From Streptomyces adelaidensis (GTDB taxonomy: Bacteria > Actinomycetota > Actinomycetes > Streptomycetales > Streptomycetaceae): 64,000 nucleotides of DNA. A program made the translations under genes and the position numbers. A model generated the notes under the pieces. That model ran no database searches and was not told the DNA's origin. It saw only the letters and a program-made list of their open reading frames with translations. Shown here piece after piece: positions 16,493 to 24,200 of this stretch (within the stretch, counting starts at the first letter, position 1; every line of letters starts with the position of its first letter). Location of the stretch: assembly GCF_016598475.1 (NCBI RefSeq), contig NZ_JAEMUX010000050.1:1-64000 (forward strand), given 5' to 3'.

Positions 16493-17716
16493 CTACGGCG
16501 CGCTGCGCTGCCCCGGCAGGCGGCCCGCCGCGTACAGCTCCTGCTTGACGCCCTCCGTGGAGAGGGACGTCGACGGCGCCAGGGAACCAGCGGCGGCCGT
16601 ACGCCGGGACTGGAGCGGCACCGGGGCGTGCTCCGGCGCCATCGAGGACGGCCCCGGCCCGCCGTGCGAGCCGTCGCGGTCGCCGTGCTTCTCGCCCTGC
16701 GGTCGCCGGGCCCGGTACGCGGCCCGGTACGCCGCCGGGGACGAGCCCAGCTGCCGGCGGAAGTGCCCGCGCAGCGCCACCGGCGAACGGAAGCCGCACC
16801 GTCCCGCGACCTCGTCCACCGAGTAGTCCGACGTCTCCAGCAGACGCTGGGCCTGCAGCACGCGCTGGGTGATCAGCCACTGGAGCGGGGCGCTGCCCGT
16901 CAGCGACCGGAACCGGCGGTCGAACGTACGACGGCTCATGTACGCCCGTGCCGCGAGCGTCTCCACGTCGAACTGCTCGTGGAGGTGCTCCAGCGCCCAG
17001 GCGACGACCTCGGCGAGCGGGTCGGCGCCGATCTCCTCTGGTAAAGACCGATCGAGATAGCGCTCCTGGCCGCCCGATCGGCGTGGCGGGACGACCAGTC
17101 GGCGGGCCAGCGCGCCGGCCGCCTCGTTCCCGTGATCTGTCCGCACGATGTGCAGACACAGATCGATTCCGGCCGCGGTGCCGGCCGAGGTGAGCACGTC
17201 GCCGTCGTCCACGAAGAGCTCTCGTGGATCGACGTGGACGGACGGATAGCGCTTGGCCAGCGTCGGCGCGTACATCCAGTGTGTCGTCGCGGGCCTGCCG
17301 TCGAGCAGGCCGGCGGCCGCCAGCACGAAAGCGCCGGTGCACAGCCCGACGATGCGGGCACCCTCTTCGTGCGCTCGGCGCAGTGCGTCGAGCGCCTCCT
17401 CCGGCGGCGGTGAGGTGATCGAACGCCATGCGGGCACGACCACCGTGCCCGCCCGCGAGATCGCCTCAAGGCCGTTCGGTGCGGTGAGTTCCAGGCCCCC
17501 CGTGGTCCGCAGCGGGCCGTCCTCACCGGCGCACACCAGCAGGCGGTAGCGCGGTACGCCGGCGTCCTGGCGGTCGATCCCGAACACCGACAGTGGTATG
17601 GAACTCTCGAAGATGGGCCCGCCGCTGAACAGCAGCACCGCGACGATCTCCTTGCGGCGTCGCCCGGAGAGTTTCCGGGCCGCGGCTTCCGGCGCGGCGG
17701 TGGAGTCGTGGCTCAT
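16493..17716 (-). CDS. adpA: AdpA, master developmental regulator (TTA-containing)
   Basis: This 407-residue AraC/XylS-family regulator controls morphological differentiation and secondary metabolism in Streptomyces. The N-terminal GATase1/DJ-1-like dimerisation domain (about residues 20-200) contains VAVLLFSGGPIFESS and the nucleophile-elbow-like IVGLCTGAFVLAAAG. The C-terminal AraC helix-turn-helix pair covers about residues 240-335 (ARAYMSRRTFDRRFRSLTG, then DEVAGRCGFRSPVALRGHF). One Leu at residue 225 (RSLPEE) is encoded by TTA at 17044-17042, in the linker between the domains, the conserved position of bldA control. ATG 17716 begins MSHDSTAAPEAAARKLSGRR. The C-terminal tail is low complexity. 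The downstream gene is orn. Confidence 0.96.
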   Translation of the reverse strand: MSHDSTAAPEAAARKLSGRRRKEIVAVLLFSGGPIFESSIPLSVFGIDRQDAGVPRYRLLVCAGEDGPLRTTGGLELTAPNGLEAISRAGTVVVPAWRSITSPPPEEALDALRRAHEEGARIVGLCTGAFVLAAAGLLDGRPATTHWMYAPTLAKRYPSVHVDPRELFVDDGDVLTSAGTAAGIDLCLHIVRTDHGNEAAGALARRLVVPPRRSGGQERYLDRSLPEEIGADPLAEVVAWALEHLHEQFDVETLAARAYMSRRTFDRRFRSLTGSAPLQWLITQRVLQAQRLLETSDYSVDEVAGRCGFRSPVALRGHFRRQLGSSPAAYRAAYRARRPQGEKHGDRDGSHGGPGPSSMAPEHAPVPLQSRRTAAAGSLAPSTSLSTEGVKQELYAAGRLPGQRSAP

Positions 17717-18094
17717 ACTGCTAAGCCCCCCTCGGTGGTCGCGGCTCCTCGGTTGTGTCGCTCCTGCACGTTTCCCCTTGGTCCTGCACGAGTCCCCCGC
17801 CGTAAGACAGTCATGATCGAATCTACTGTGTCCCGTGGTGCCGACGTGACCAGTTCGCCATCCGGCACATTGTCGACATGGCAACTTGGCGTGAAGCATT
17901 CGATCACGAAGCGTTGCACTCGTGGGCCGTGCAGGGAAGTGCGCCTTGTCCCCGTGGCCGGTCCACGTAGGGTGCGCGCGACCCCTGGACCCCTTTCAGT
18001 GCAGGTCGAACGGGGGGCGGAGGGGTGTTCGGCCAAGGGGTGTACGGGTGGCCGAAGTTGGCTGAAAAGATACGGGGGTGTGCGCGGAAACCGG
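17717..18094. promoter_or_regulatory. long adpA upstream region
   Basis: This is 378 bp without a convincing gene, upstream of adpA. It should hold the adpA promoter and its multi-repressor binding sites. I see a palindromic CGTGGCCGGTCCACG near 17954 but no match I would call for BldD or a gamma-butyrolactone receptor. Confidence 0.5.
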
Positions 18095-18481
18095 TCAGTC
18101 GACCGGCGTACTCGGGCCGGAGTGCCGCCCGCCCCTGTGCGCCCCGGAACCGGAACGTCCGTGTCGGCCCCGCTGGGGGGTGTGATCTTCGGCCATCGAA
18201 CGCGCGGCGCGGGCCGCTCCGCGTTCGGACTGCCGCAGCAGGATGCGGCAGACGCCCGTCACCGCGGCGAGACCGAGCGCCGCGCCCGCCGCGCCGGCCA
18301 GTGAGGTGCCGTACCAGACGAGGACGACCGGGACGAGGACGCAGCTGAAGGCCGCCCAGCGGACCACGTCCGTGGCGGTGTCGGCCGGGCAGGGGGGCTC
18401 GGGGGTCGCGCGGGGGGCGCGGGACTCGTGAGCGGCGCGGGCTTCGGGGGCGGACTGGGGCGCGATACGGGGTGCGGACAC
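18095..18481 (-). CDS. small two-span membrane protein
   Basis: This encodes 128 residues from GTG 18481, chosen because AGGAGGG lies 10-16 bases upstream; the ATG at 18529 would put that site inside the gene. An Ala/Pro-rich N-terminus precedes hydrophobic segments at about residues 42-80 (FSCVLVPVVLVWYGTSLAG, AALGLAAVTGVCRILL). The tail is basic. It resembles the ATP-synthase-I-like or other small Streptomyces membrane proteins but no family can be named. It is transcribed towards adpA. Confidence 0.6.
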   Translation of the reverse strand: MSAPRIAPQSAPEARAAHESRAPRATPEPPCPADTATDVVRWAAFSCVLVPVVLVWYGTSLAGAAGAALGLAAVTGVCRILLRQSERGAARAARSMAEDHTPQRGRHGRSGSGAHRGGRHSGPSTPVD

Positions 18482-18839
18482 GGCCTGCTCCCTCCTGGGC
18501 TCCCTCGGATGTGACTTACCGGGGTTCAACGCGTGTTCGACCGGTCGGTCACTGGTACCGCCTGATCGGGTTGCCGTCGGGGGTCTGTTCCTGAGCGCCG
18601 GCGTCTGTATCGCTGTGTAAACCGGCTGTACGTGGCAGCAACCATTGCGTTACGGGCTGGGGGTCGTGCATGCTCCCTGGAACCCCGCGCAGCCGGTGCG
18701 GGATCTGGGCGGAGGAGGCGTGCGGTCGTACCCTTGGGGGTATGGGCTTGGGAAGATGATTCCCGGACACGGCTCCGCCGCATACTGACGTCCCATTTCA
18801 CGTCGTCCCACCCACGAGGATCCAAACGCCGAGACACCC
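18482..18839. other. divergent intergenic region
   Basis: This is 358 bp between the small membrane protein (minus) and the universal stress protein (plus). It must hold both promoters. Short ORFs here look non-coding. No regulator site was recognised. Confidence 0.5.
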
Positions 18840-19370
18840 ATGGCCGGTCACGAATTCTTCGACTCCGCGGACCGCAAGCGGCGGCCCGTCGCCGATCCCA
18901 AGGCGGCTGACCCCCAGGCGGCGGAAGAGGCACGCCCCACCTGCGATCCCGCCTTCAAGCACGGCGTCGTCGTCGGCTTCGACGGTTCGACGTCCAGCGA
19001 GCGCGCCCTCGCGTACGCCATCGGAATGGCCCGCCGCTCCGGCTCGGGCCTGATCATCGTGCATGTCGCCAACCGGCTGCCCACGACCGTGTGGGCGGGC
19101 TGCGAGCCGCCGGTCTTCGTCGACGTCCCGGACCACCGGACCGAGGTCCTCGGGCTCGAACTCGCCTGCGCGGACTATCTGGCCGAAGTCCCCTGGATCC
19201 TCGTCGAACGCGGCGGCGACATCTGCCACGAACTCGAAGAGGTGGGGCGGGAGTACGAGGCCGACGCGATCGTCGTCGGGTCCACGCACGGGCTCGTCGG
19301 GCGCCTCTTCGGGTCGGTCGCGGGGCGGCTCGCGAAGCGGGCGCAGCGGCCCGTCATCGTCATCCCGTAG
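18840..19370 (+). CDS. universal stress protein (UspA family)
   Basis: This encodes 176 residues beginning MAGHEFFDSADRKRRPVADP. One UspA domain covers about residues 38-176, opening GVVVGFDGSTSSERALAYAI. The ATP-binding signature G-x2-G-x9-G-S/T appears as GSTHGLVGRLFGSVAGRLAK, so nucleotide binding is likely. The first 35 residues are a polar extension. Cytoplasmic stress role by family; the trigger is unknown. Confidence 0.9.
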   Translation: MAGHEFFDSADRKRRPVADPKAADPQAAEEARPTCDPAFKHGVVVGFDGSTSSERALAYAIGMARRSGSGLIIVHVANRLPTTVWAGCEPPVFVDVPDHRTEVLGLELACADYLAEVPWILVERGGDICHELEEVGREYEADAIVVGSTHGLVGRLFGSVAGRLAKRAQRPVIVIP

Positions 19371-19574
19371 CCGAATCGCCCGCGCTTGCGGAAACGGGTA
19401 AATCTACTGGTGCGTAGGGGTGTTCGTGCCCTTGTGAAGGGCATAACCCGATCGCCGCGTTCGCGCTGCGCTTGCGGGTGCGGCGTGCGGGTGTGCTGCC
19501 GGCCGGGGTGGTGTGACGGCCGCCGGGTGAAGGGCAGCCGGCGTCGGGGGTGTTGGGCGACCTCGGCGTTATGA

Positions 19575-19616
19575 AACGGACCCCCCGTGATTGGTGGCAT
19601 CACGTGGGGGTCCGTT
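19575..19616. terminator. bidirectional terminator between usp and glmS
   Basis: Arms AACGGACCCCCCGTGA (19575-19590) and TCACGTGGGGGTCCGTT (19600-19616) pair over about 16 bp with one bulge, between convergent genes. Confidence 0.85.
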
Positions 19617-19638
19617 CTCGTTCGTCGGCCTCCGCGGG

Positions 19639-19690
19639 TTCGGTGGGGGTTGCTCGCGCAGTTCCCCGCGCCCCCTGAAAGCCTGGGCGC
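19639..19690 (+). repeat. dispersed intergenic repeat, copy 1
   Basis: It contains TCGCGCAGTTCCCCGCGCCC followed by CCTGAAAG. The same core occurs at about 23929, 30361 (inverted) and 59646, always between genes. This is a known kind of short dispersed repeat in Streptomyces genomes. Confidence 0.75.
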
Positions 19691-19706
19691 GCCCTGGAAG
19701 GCGTGG

Positions 19707-21524
19707 TTACTCCACCGTCACCGACTTCGCCAGGTTCCGCGGCTTGTCGATGTCCCGGCCCAGGGACAACGCCGTGTGGTACGCGAGGAGTTGGAGGGGG
19801 ATGCCCATGAGGATCGGGTCGAGTTCGTCCTCGTTCTTGGGGACGATGATGGTCTGGTCGGCCTTCTCCTGCTCCCGGTGGGCGACGGCGAGGATCTTGC
19901 CGCTGCGGGCCTTGATCTCCTCCAGGGCGGCGCGGTTCTTCTCCAGGAGGTCGTCGTCGGGGACGATGGCGACCGTCGGGAGGGCCGGCTCGATGAGGGC
20001 GAGCGGGCCGTGCTTGAGCTCGGAGGCGGGGTAGGCCTCGGCGTGGATGTACGAGACCTCCTTGAGCTTCAGGGAGGCCTCGCGGGCCACCGGGTAGCCC
20101 CGGACGCGGCCGATGAAGAGCATCGAGCGGGCCTCGGCGTACTGCTCGGCCAGCTTCTTGATCTCCTCCTCCTGGTCCAGCATCTCGGCGATCTGGGCGG
20201 GGAGCTTGCGCAGGCCGGCGATGATCCGCTTGCCGTCGCGGACGGAGAGGTCGCGGGTGCGGCCGAGGTGCAGGGCGAGGAGCGCGAAGGCGACCGTGGT
20301 GTTCGTGAAGCACTTCGTCGAGACCACGCAGACCTCGGGGCCCGCGTGCACGTAGATGCCGCCGTCGGCCTCGCGGGCGATCGCCGAACCGACGACGTTC
20401 ACCACACCCAGGACCCGGGCGCCCTTGCGCTTCAGCTCCTGGACGGCGGCGAGGACGTCGTACGTCTCACCGGACTGGGAGACCGCGATGTACAGGGTGT
20501 CGGGGTCGACGACCGCGTTGCGGTAGCGGAACTCCGACGCCGGCTCGGCGTCCGCGGGGATACGGGCCAGCTCCTCGATCATCTGGGCGCCGATCATGCC
20601 CGCGTGGTACGAGGTGCCGCAGCCGAGGATCTTCACGCGGCGGATCTGGCGCGCCTCGCGGGCGTCCAGGTTGAGGCCGCCGAGGTGCACGGTGGAGAAA
20701 CGGTCGTCGATGCGGCCGCGCAGCACACGGTCCACGGCGTCGGCCTGCTCGTGGATCTCCTTGTGCATGTACGTGTCGTGGCCGCCCATGTCGTACGAGG
20801 CCGCCTCCCACTCCACGGTGGTGGGCTCCGCCGTGGTGCGGGTGCCCTCCGTGGTGTAGGTGCGGAAGTCGTCGGCCTTGAGGGTGGCCATCTCGCCGTC
20901 GTCGAGCGTGACGATCTGGCGGGTGTGGGCGACCAGGGCGGCTATGTCCGAGGCGACGAACATCTCCTTCTCGCCGATGCCGAGGACGACGGGGGAGCCG
21001 TTGCGGGCGACGACGATACGGTCGTTGAAGTCGGCGTGCATGACGGCGATGCCGTACGTGCCCTCGACGATGCGCAGCGCCTGGCGGACCTTCTCCTCCA
21101 GGGTGGTGGCCTGGGAGCGGGCGATGAGGTGGGTGAGGACCTCGGTGTCCGTCTCGGAGAGGAACTCGACGCCGTCGGCTTCGAGCTTCTTCCGCAGGTC
21201 GGAGGCGTTGTCGATGATGCCGTTGTGGACGACGGCGACCTGGTTGTCGGCCGACATGTGCGGGTGCGCGTTGACGTCGGACGGGGCGCCGTGGGTGGCC
21301 CAGCGGGTGTGGGCGATGCCGGTGGTGCCCTTGAAGCGAGCGGGGACCTTGGCCTCCAGGTCACGGACCCGGCCCTTGGCCTTGACCATCCGCAGACCGG
21401 CCGTCTTGGGCGAGGTGACGACTATGCCCGCCGAGTCGTAGCCCCGGTACTCCAGGCGCTGCAGGCCCTCAAGGAGCAGCGGCGCCACGTCGCGCTTGCC
21501 GATGTAACCGACAATCCCGCACAT
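19707..21524 (-). CDS. glmS: glutamine-fructose-6-phosphate aminotransferase
   Basis: This 605-residue enzyme makes glucosamine-6-phosphate from fructose-6-phosphate and glutamine, the first step to UDP-GlcNAc and peptidoglycan. MCGIVGYIG gives the N-terminal nucleophile Cys2. The glutaminase domain includes HTRWATHG and HNGIIDN. Two SIS domains follow (ILGCGTSYHAG and SQSGETYDV, then MLFIGRGRG-like MLFIGRVRGYPVAREASLK), and the protein ends KSVTVE as usual. The length is normal. It is transcribed after the small gene at 21580-21873 with a 55-bp gap. Confidence 0.97.
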   Translation of the reverse strand: MCGIVGYIGKRDVAPLLLEGLQRLEYRGYDSAGIVVTSPKTAGLRMVKAKGRVRDLEAKVPARFKGTTGIAHTRWATHGAPSDVNAHPHMSADNQVAVVHNGIIDNASDLRKKLEADGVEFLSETDTEVLTHLIARSQATTLEEKVRQALRIVEGTYGIAVMHADFNDRIVVARNGSPVVLGIGEKEMFVASDIAALVAHTRQIVTLDDGEMATLKADDFRTYTTEGTRTTAEPTTVEWEAASYDMGGHDTYMHKEIHEQADAVDRVLRGRIDDRFSTVHLGGLNLDAREARQIRRVKILGCGTSYHAGMIGAQMIEELARIPADAEPASEFRYRNAVVDPDTLYIAVSQSGETYDVLAAVQELKRKGARVLGVVNVVGSAIAREADGGIYVHAGPEVCVVSTKCFTNTTVAFALLALHLGRTRDLSVRDGKRIIAGLRKLPAQIAEMLDQEEEIKKLAEQYAEARSMLFIGRVRGYPVAREASLKLKEVSYIHAEAYPASELKHGPLALIEPALPTVAIVPDDDLLEKNRAALEEIKARSGKILAVAHREQEKADQTIIVPKNEDELDPILMGIPLQLLAYHTALSLGRDIDKPRNLAKSVTVE

Positions 21525-21579
21525 ATATACGTATCCCCTAGCCGTAGATGATCAGCCGTTGACGTTCGGTCGTAGACGT

Positions 21580-21873
21580 TCAGCCGTAGACGATGCGGCG
21601 CAGCTGCCTGAGCGTGAGCTCCGGTGGTGCGACCGCCCGGTATTTCAGGTCCGCCTCGATCCGTTCGAAGATCGTCGCGTTGACCAGGCCCTGGGCCTGG
21701 AGCTCGCGGTGGCGGCGACGGACGAAGTCCTCCGTCGTCTCGTCGAAGTAGGCGAGCACGTCCTGGATCACCCGCAGCGCCTCGCCCCGGCTGAGGGGCG
21801 AGGATCGCGTCAAATGATCAACAAGTTCGTCGTGCACTCGGTAGATCCTGGGGGACAAGCAGTGGTTTCGCAA
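21580..21873 (-). CDS. conserved hypothetical protein upstream of glmS
   Basis: This encodes 97 residues from TTG 21873 with AGGA 6 bases upstream; a GTG at the VHDEL codon (about 21832) is an alternative. The sequence is a compact helical protein (YRVHDELVDHLTRSSPLSRG, then ALRVIQDVLAYFDETTEDFV and a C-terminal TLRQLRRIVYG). I recall close relatives in other Streptomyces but no function. A 20-bp perfect palindrome covers its ribosome binding site. Confidence 0.75.
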   Translation of the reverse strand: MRNHCLSPRIYRVHDELVDHLTRSSPLSRGEALRVIQDVLAYFDETTEDFVRRRHRELQAQGLVNATIFERIEADLKYRAVAPPELTLRQLRRIVYG

Positions 21874-21877
21874 GAAT

Positions 21878-21897
21878 CCTGCCCGATATCGGGCAGG
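21878..21897. promoter_or_regulatory. 20-bp perfect palindrome at the ribosome binding site
   Basis: CCTGCCCGATATCGGGCAGG is perfectly self-complementary. It covers the AGGA Shine-Dalgarno and lies 4-24 bases upstream of the TTG start of the 97-residue gene ahead of glmS. It could be an operator or an RNA hairpin that hides the ribosome binding site. Confidence 0.7.
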
Positions 21898-22089
21898 CGG
21901 CTGTTGCTGGCCCTTGGGGGAACGTTGAATGTGTTATGAGCGCCTATTCGTGCGCTGTCCATCCGGTGTCCCGCATCCCGTCGCCTGAGGCGGCGGTGCG
22001 GACGTCATGGACGGGAAGCCCTTCATTCGCATCGGCGCCCACCCTCCACGCCCCGGCCGGTGTCGGCGCGAGCGCCGACCATACGCAGT

Positions 22090-22212
22090 GTCGGTCACGC
22101 GGGCTTCGGCCCGGCCGAGCCGTACCTCCTGGGCACCCTCGGCATCTTCACCGCCTTCGGCGACGAGGGCGTCGGCTACCTCGGCCTCGCCAACAAGGGG
22201 GAGATGGTCTAG
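22090..22212 (+). pseudogene. 3' remnant of an unidentified gene
   Basis: A 40-codon stretch (VGHAGFGPAEPYLLGTLGIF, then TAFGDEGVGYLGLANKGEMV) ends in TAG and has the codon bias of a real gene, but there is no start, ribosome binding site or upstream coding sequence in frame. It looks like the tail of a decayed gene in the 401-bp gap between 21873 and 22275. No family is recognised. Confidence 0.4.
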
Positions 22213-22218
22213 ACCTGG
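22203..22218. promoter_or_regulatory. DasR-type (dre) operator
   Basis: GATGGTCTAGACCTGG has the palindromic core GGTCTAGACC of the consensus ACTGGTCTAGACCACT. It lies about 57 bp upstream of the hexosaminidase start, as expected for an N-acetylglucosamine-responsive DasR regulon gene. Confidence 0.85.
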
Positions 22219-22274
22219 AGGGGCTGTCGGGTGGATGGTGGTGGGGACAGTTCGGTTGGTGGAAGGGGACGCTG

Positions 22275-23891
22275 TTGAGACCGCACCACAGATCGACCCG
22301 CCTGCTCGGATCGCTGCTGCTCGTGGCGGCCGGCTTCTTCACCGTGGGAGCCACTCCCGTGCCCGTGCCCGTGCCCGTGCCCGAGACCGCTGACACCCCC
22401 GCGACTCCGCTCGCCGGCGTGATCCCCGCGCCCGCCTCCGCCCGGCCCGGCGGATCGCCGTACCGGATCACGCACGACACCCGTATCCAGGTGAACGGCA
22501 CGCCCGAGGTCCGCCGGATCGGGCAGTACCTCGCGGAGATCCTGCGGCCGTCGACGGGCTATCCGCTGCCCGTGACCGACCGTCAAGGGGCCGGAATACG
22601 ACTGCGGCTGGCGCCCGGGGACACCACTCTCGGCCAAGAGGGGTACCGGCTCGACAGCGGCCGGTCCGGCGTCATCCTCACCGCCCGCGCGCCCGCCGGG
22701 CTCTTCCACGGCGTACAGACCCTGCGCCAGCTGCTGCCCGCCGCCGTCGAGAAGGACTCCGCGCAGCCGGGCCCCTGGCTGGTCGCGGGCGGCACGATCG
22801 AGGACGTCCCGCGCTACGGCTGGCGCGGCGCGATGCTGGACGTCTCCCGGCACTTCTTCACCGTCGACCAGGTCAAGAGGTACGTCGACCAGCTCGCCCT
22901 CTACAAGTTCAACAAGCTGCACCTGCACCTCTCCGACGACCAGGGCTGGCGCATCGCCGTCGACTCCTGGCCCCGCCTCACCACGTACGGCGGCTCCACC
23001 CAGGTCGGCGGCGGCCCCGGCGGCTTCTACACGAAGGCCGACTACAAGGAGATCGTCCGGTACGCGGCCTCCCGCCATCTGGAGGTCGTCCCCGAGATCG
23101 ACCTGCCCGGCCACACCAACGCGGCCCTCGCCTCCTACGCCGAGCTGAACTGCGACGGCGTCGCGCCCCCGCTCTACACGGGCACCGAGGTCGGCTTCAG
23201 CTCGCTCTGCGTCGACAAGGAGGTCACGTACGACTTCGTGGACGACGTCGTACGTGAGCTGGCAGCCCTCACTCCGGGGCGCTATCTCCACATCGGCGGC
23301 GACGAGGCGCACTCCACCAGCCACGAGGACTACGTCACGTTCATGGACCGGGTGCAGCCGATCGTCGAGCGCTACGGCAAGACCGTGATCGGCTGGCACC
23401 AGCTGACCGGGGCGACCCCCGCGCGGGGCGCTCTCGCGCAGTACTGGGGGCTGGACAGCACGAGTGCCGAGGAGAAGGCGCGGGTCGCCGCCGCCGCGCG
23501 GAACGGGACGGGGGTCGTCCTCTCGCCCGCCGACCGGATCTATCTCGACATGAAGTACGACAAGGACACGCCGCTGGGGCTGGATTGGGCGGGGTACGTG
23601 GATGTGCGGCGGTCGTACGACTGGGATCCGGGGGACTATCTGGAGGGGGTGCCGGCGGCGGCTGTGCGGGGGGTCGAGGCGCCGCTGTGGACCGAGACGA
23701 TCGTGACGTCGGCGGATGTTGAGTACATGGCGTTTCCGAGGTTGCCGGGGGTTGCGGAGTTGGGGTGGTCACCTGTGTCCGCGCATGGGTGGGAGGGGTA
23801 TCGGGTGCGGCTTGCCGCGCAGGGGGCGCGGTGGGAGGCGCTGGGGATCGGGTATTTCCGGTCGCCGCAGGTGCCTTGGGGTGCGCGGTAA
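22275..23891 (+). CDS. secreted GH20 beta-N-acetylhexosaminidase
   Basis: This encodes 538 residues. TTG 22275 is chosen because GGAAGGGG lies just upstream; CTG 22272 is also possible. A twin-arginine-free Sec signal peptide covers residues about 1-30 (HRSTRLLGSLLLVAAGFFTV), followed by a PVPVPVPVP linker encoded by GTGCCC repeats. The N-terminal GH20b domain precedes the catalytic barrel with YKFNKLHLHLSDDQGWRIAV and the catalytic Asp-Glu pair in HIGGDEAHS. It should release GlcNAc from chitobiose or cell-wall fragments outside the cell. A DasR-type site upstream supports a chitin/GlcNAc role, and glmS lies nearby. Confidence 0.93.
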   Translation: MRPHHRSTRLLGSLLLVAAGFFTVGATPVPVPVPVPETADTPATPLAGVIPAPASARPGGSPYRITHDTRIQVNGTPEVRRIGQYLAEILRPSTGYPLPVTDRQGAGIRLRLAPGDTTLGQEGYRLDSGRSGVILTARAPAGLFHGVQTLRQLLPAAVEKDSAQPGPWLVAGGTIEDVPRYGWRGAMLDVSRHFFTVDQVKRYVDQLALYKFNKLHLHLSDDQGWRIAVDSWPRLTTYGGSTQVGGGPGGFYTKADYKEIVRYAASRHLEVVPEIDLPGHTNAALASYAELNCDGVAPPLYTGTEVGFSSLCVDKEVTYDFVDDVVRELAALTPGRYLHIGGDEAHSTSHEDYVTFMDRVQPIVERYGKTVIGWHQLTGATPARGALAQYWGLDSTSAEEKARVAAAARNGTGVVLSPADRIYLDMKYDKDTPLGLDWAGYVDVRRSYDWDPGDYLEGVPAAAVRGVEAPLWTETIVTSADVEYMAFPRLPGVAELGWSPVSAHGWEGYRVRLAAQGARWEALGIGYFRSPQVPWGAR

Positions 23892-23928
23892 GGGGTGGGG
23901 GGTGCGGGTTCGGTGGCGGGTGCGGGTC

Positions 23929-24060
23929 CGGTGGGGCTTCTCGCGCAGTTCCCCGCGCCCCTGAAAAGCAGGGGCTGCGCCCCGTGCTTTTCGGCCCGCC
24001 GACCATCCCCCGCTCCTACAGCCACGAGCAACCGCAGGTCTTTTGGGGGCGCGGGGCTGT
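23929..24060 (+). repeat. dispersed intergenic repeat, copy 2 (long)
   Basis: This is the longest copy of the GC-rich dispersed repeat (TCGCGCAGTTCCCCGCGCCC core at 23941). It continues into hairpin-forming AAAAGCAGGGGCTGCG/CCCCGTGCTTTT and GGGGGCGCGGGGCTGTA. It occupies the 309-bp convergent gap between the hexosaminidase and desD. Confidence 0.75.
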
Positions 24061-24136
24061 ATAGATATGCGGCTCCGCCGCGTGGGCGCGATCAGCCCCC
24101 ACCCGCCCGCGCCCGAACAACCGACCGGCAGAATGC

Positions 24137-24175
24137 GACGGGCACCTCGGAGGACCGTACTCCGAGGTGCCCGTC
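24137..24175. terminator. terminator between hexosaminidase and desD
   Basis: Perfect 16-bp arms GACGGGCACCTCGGAG (24137-24152) and CTCCGAGGTGCCCGTC (24160-24175) with a 7-base loop lie 25 bp after the desD stop; they can serve both convergent genes. Confidence 0.9.
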
Positions 24176-24200
24176 TGTTCGGGTGGGGCCGTGCCGGGGG

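Noticed and set aside
16401..17429. N-terminal extension of oligoribonuclease to 543 codons
   Set aside because: It only overlaps adpA in another frame; the MNDRMVWIDCEMTG start gives normal family length.
19587..21551. 654-codon open frame on the plus strand
   Set aside because: It is exactly antisense to glmS and made of Arg/Leu/Gly/Asp-rich low-complexity sequence, the usual high-GC shadow.
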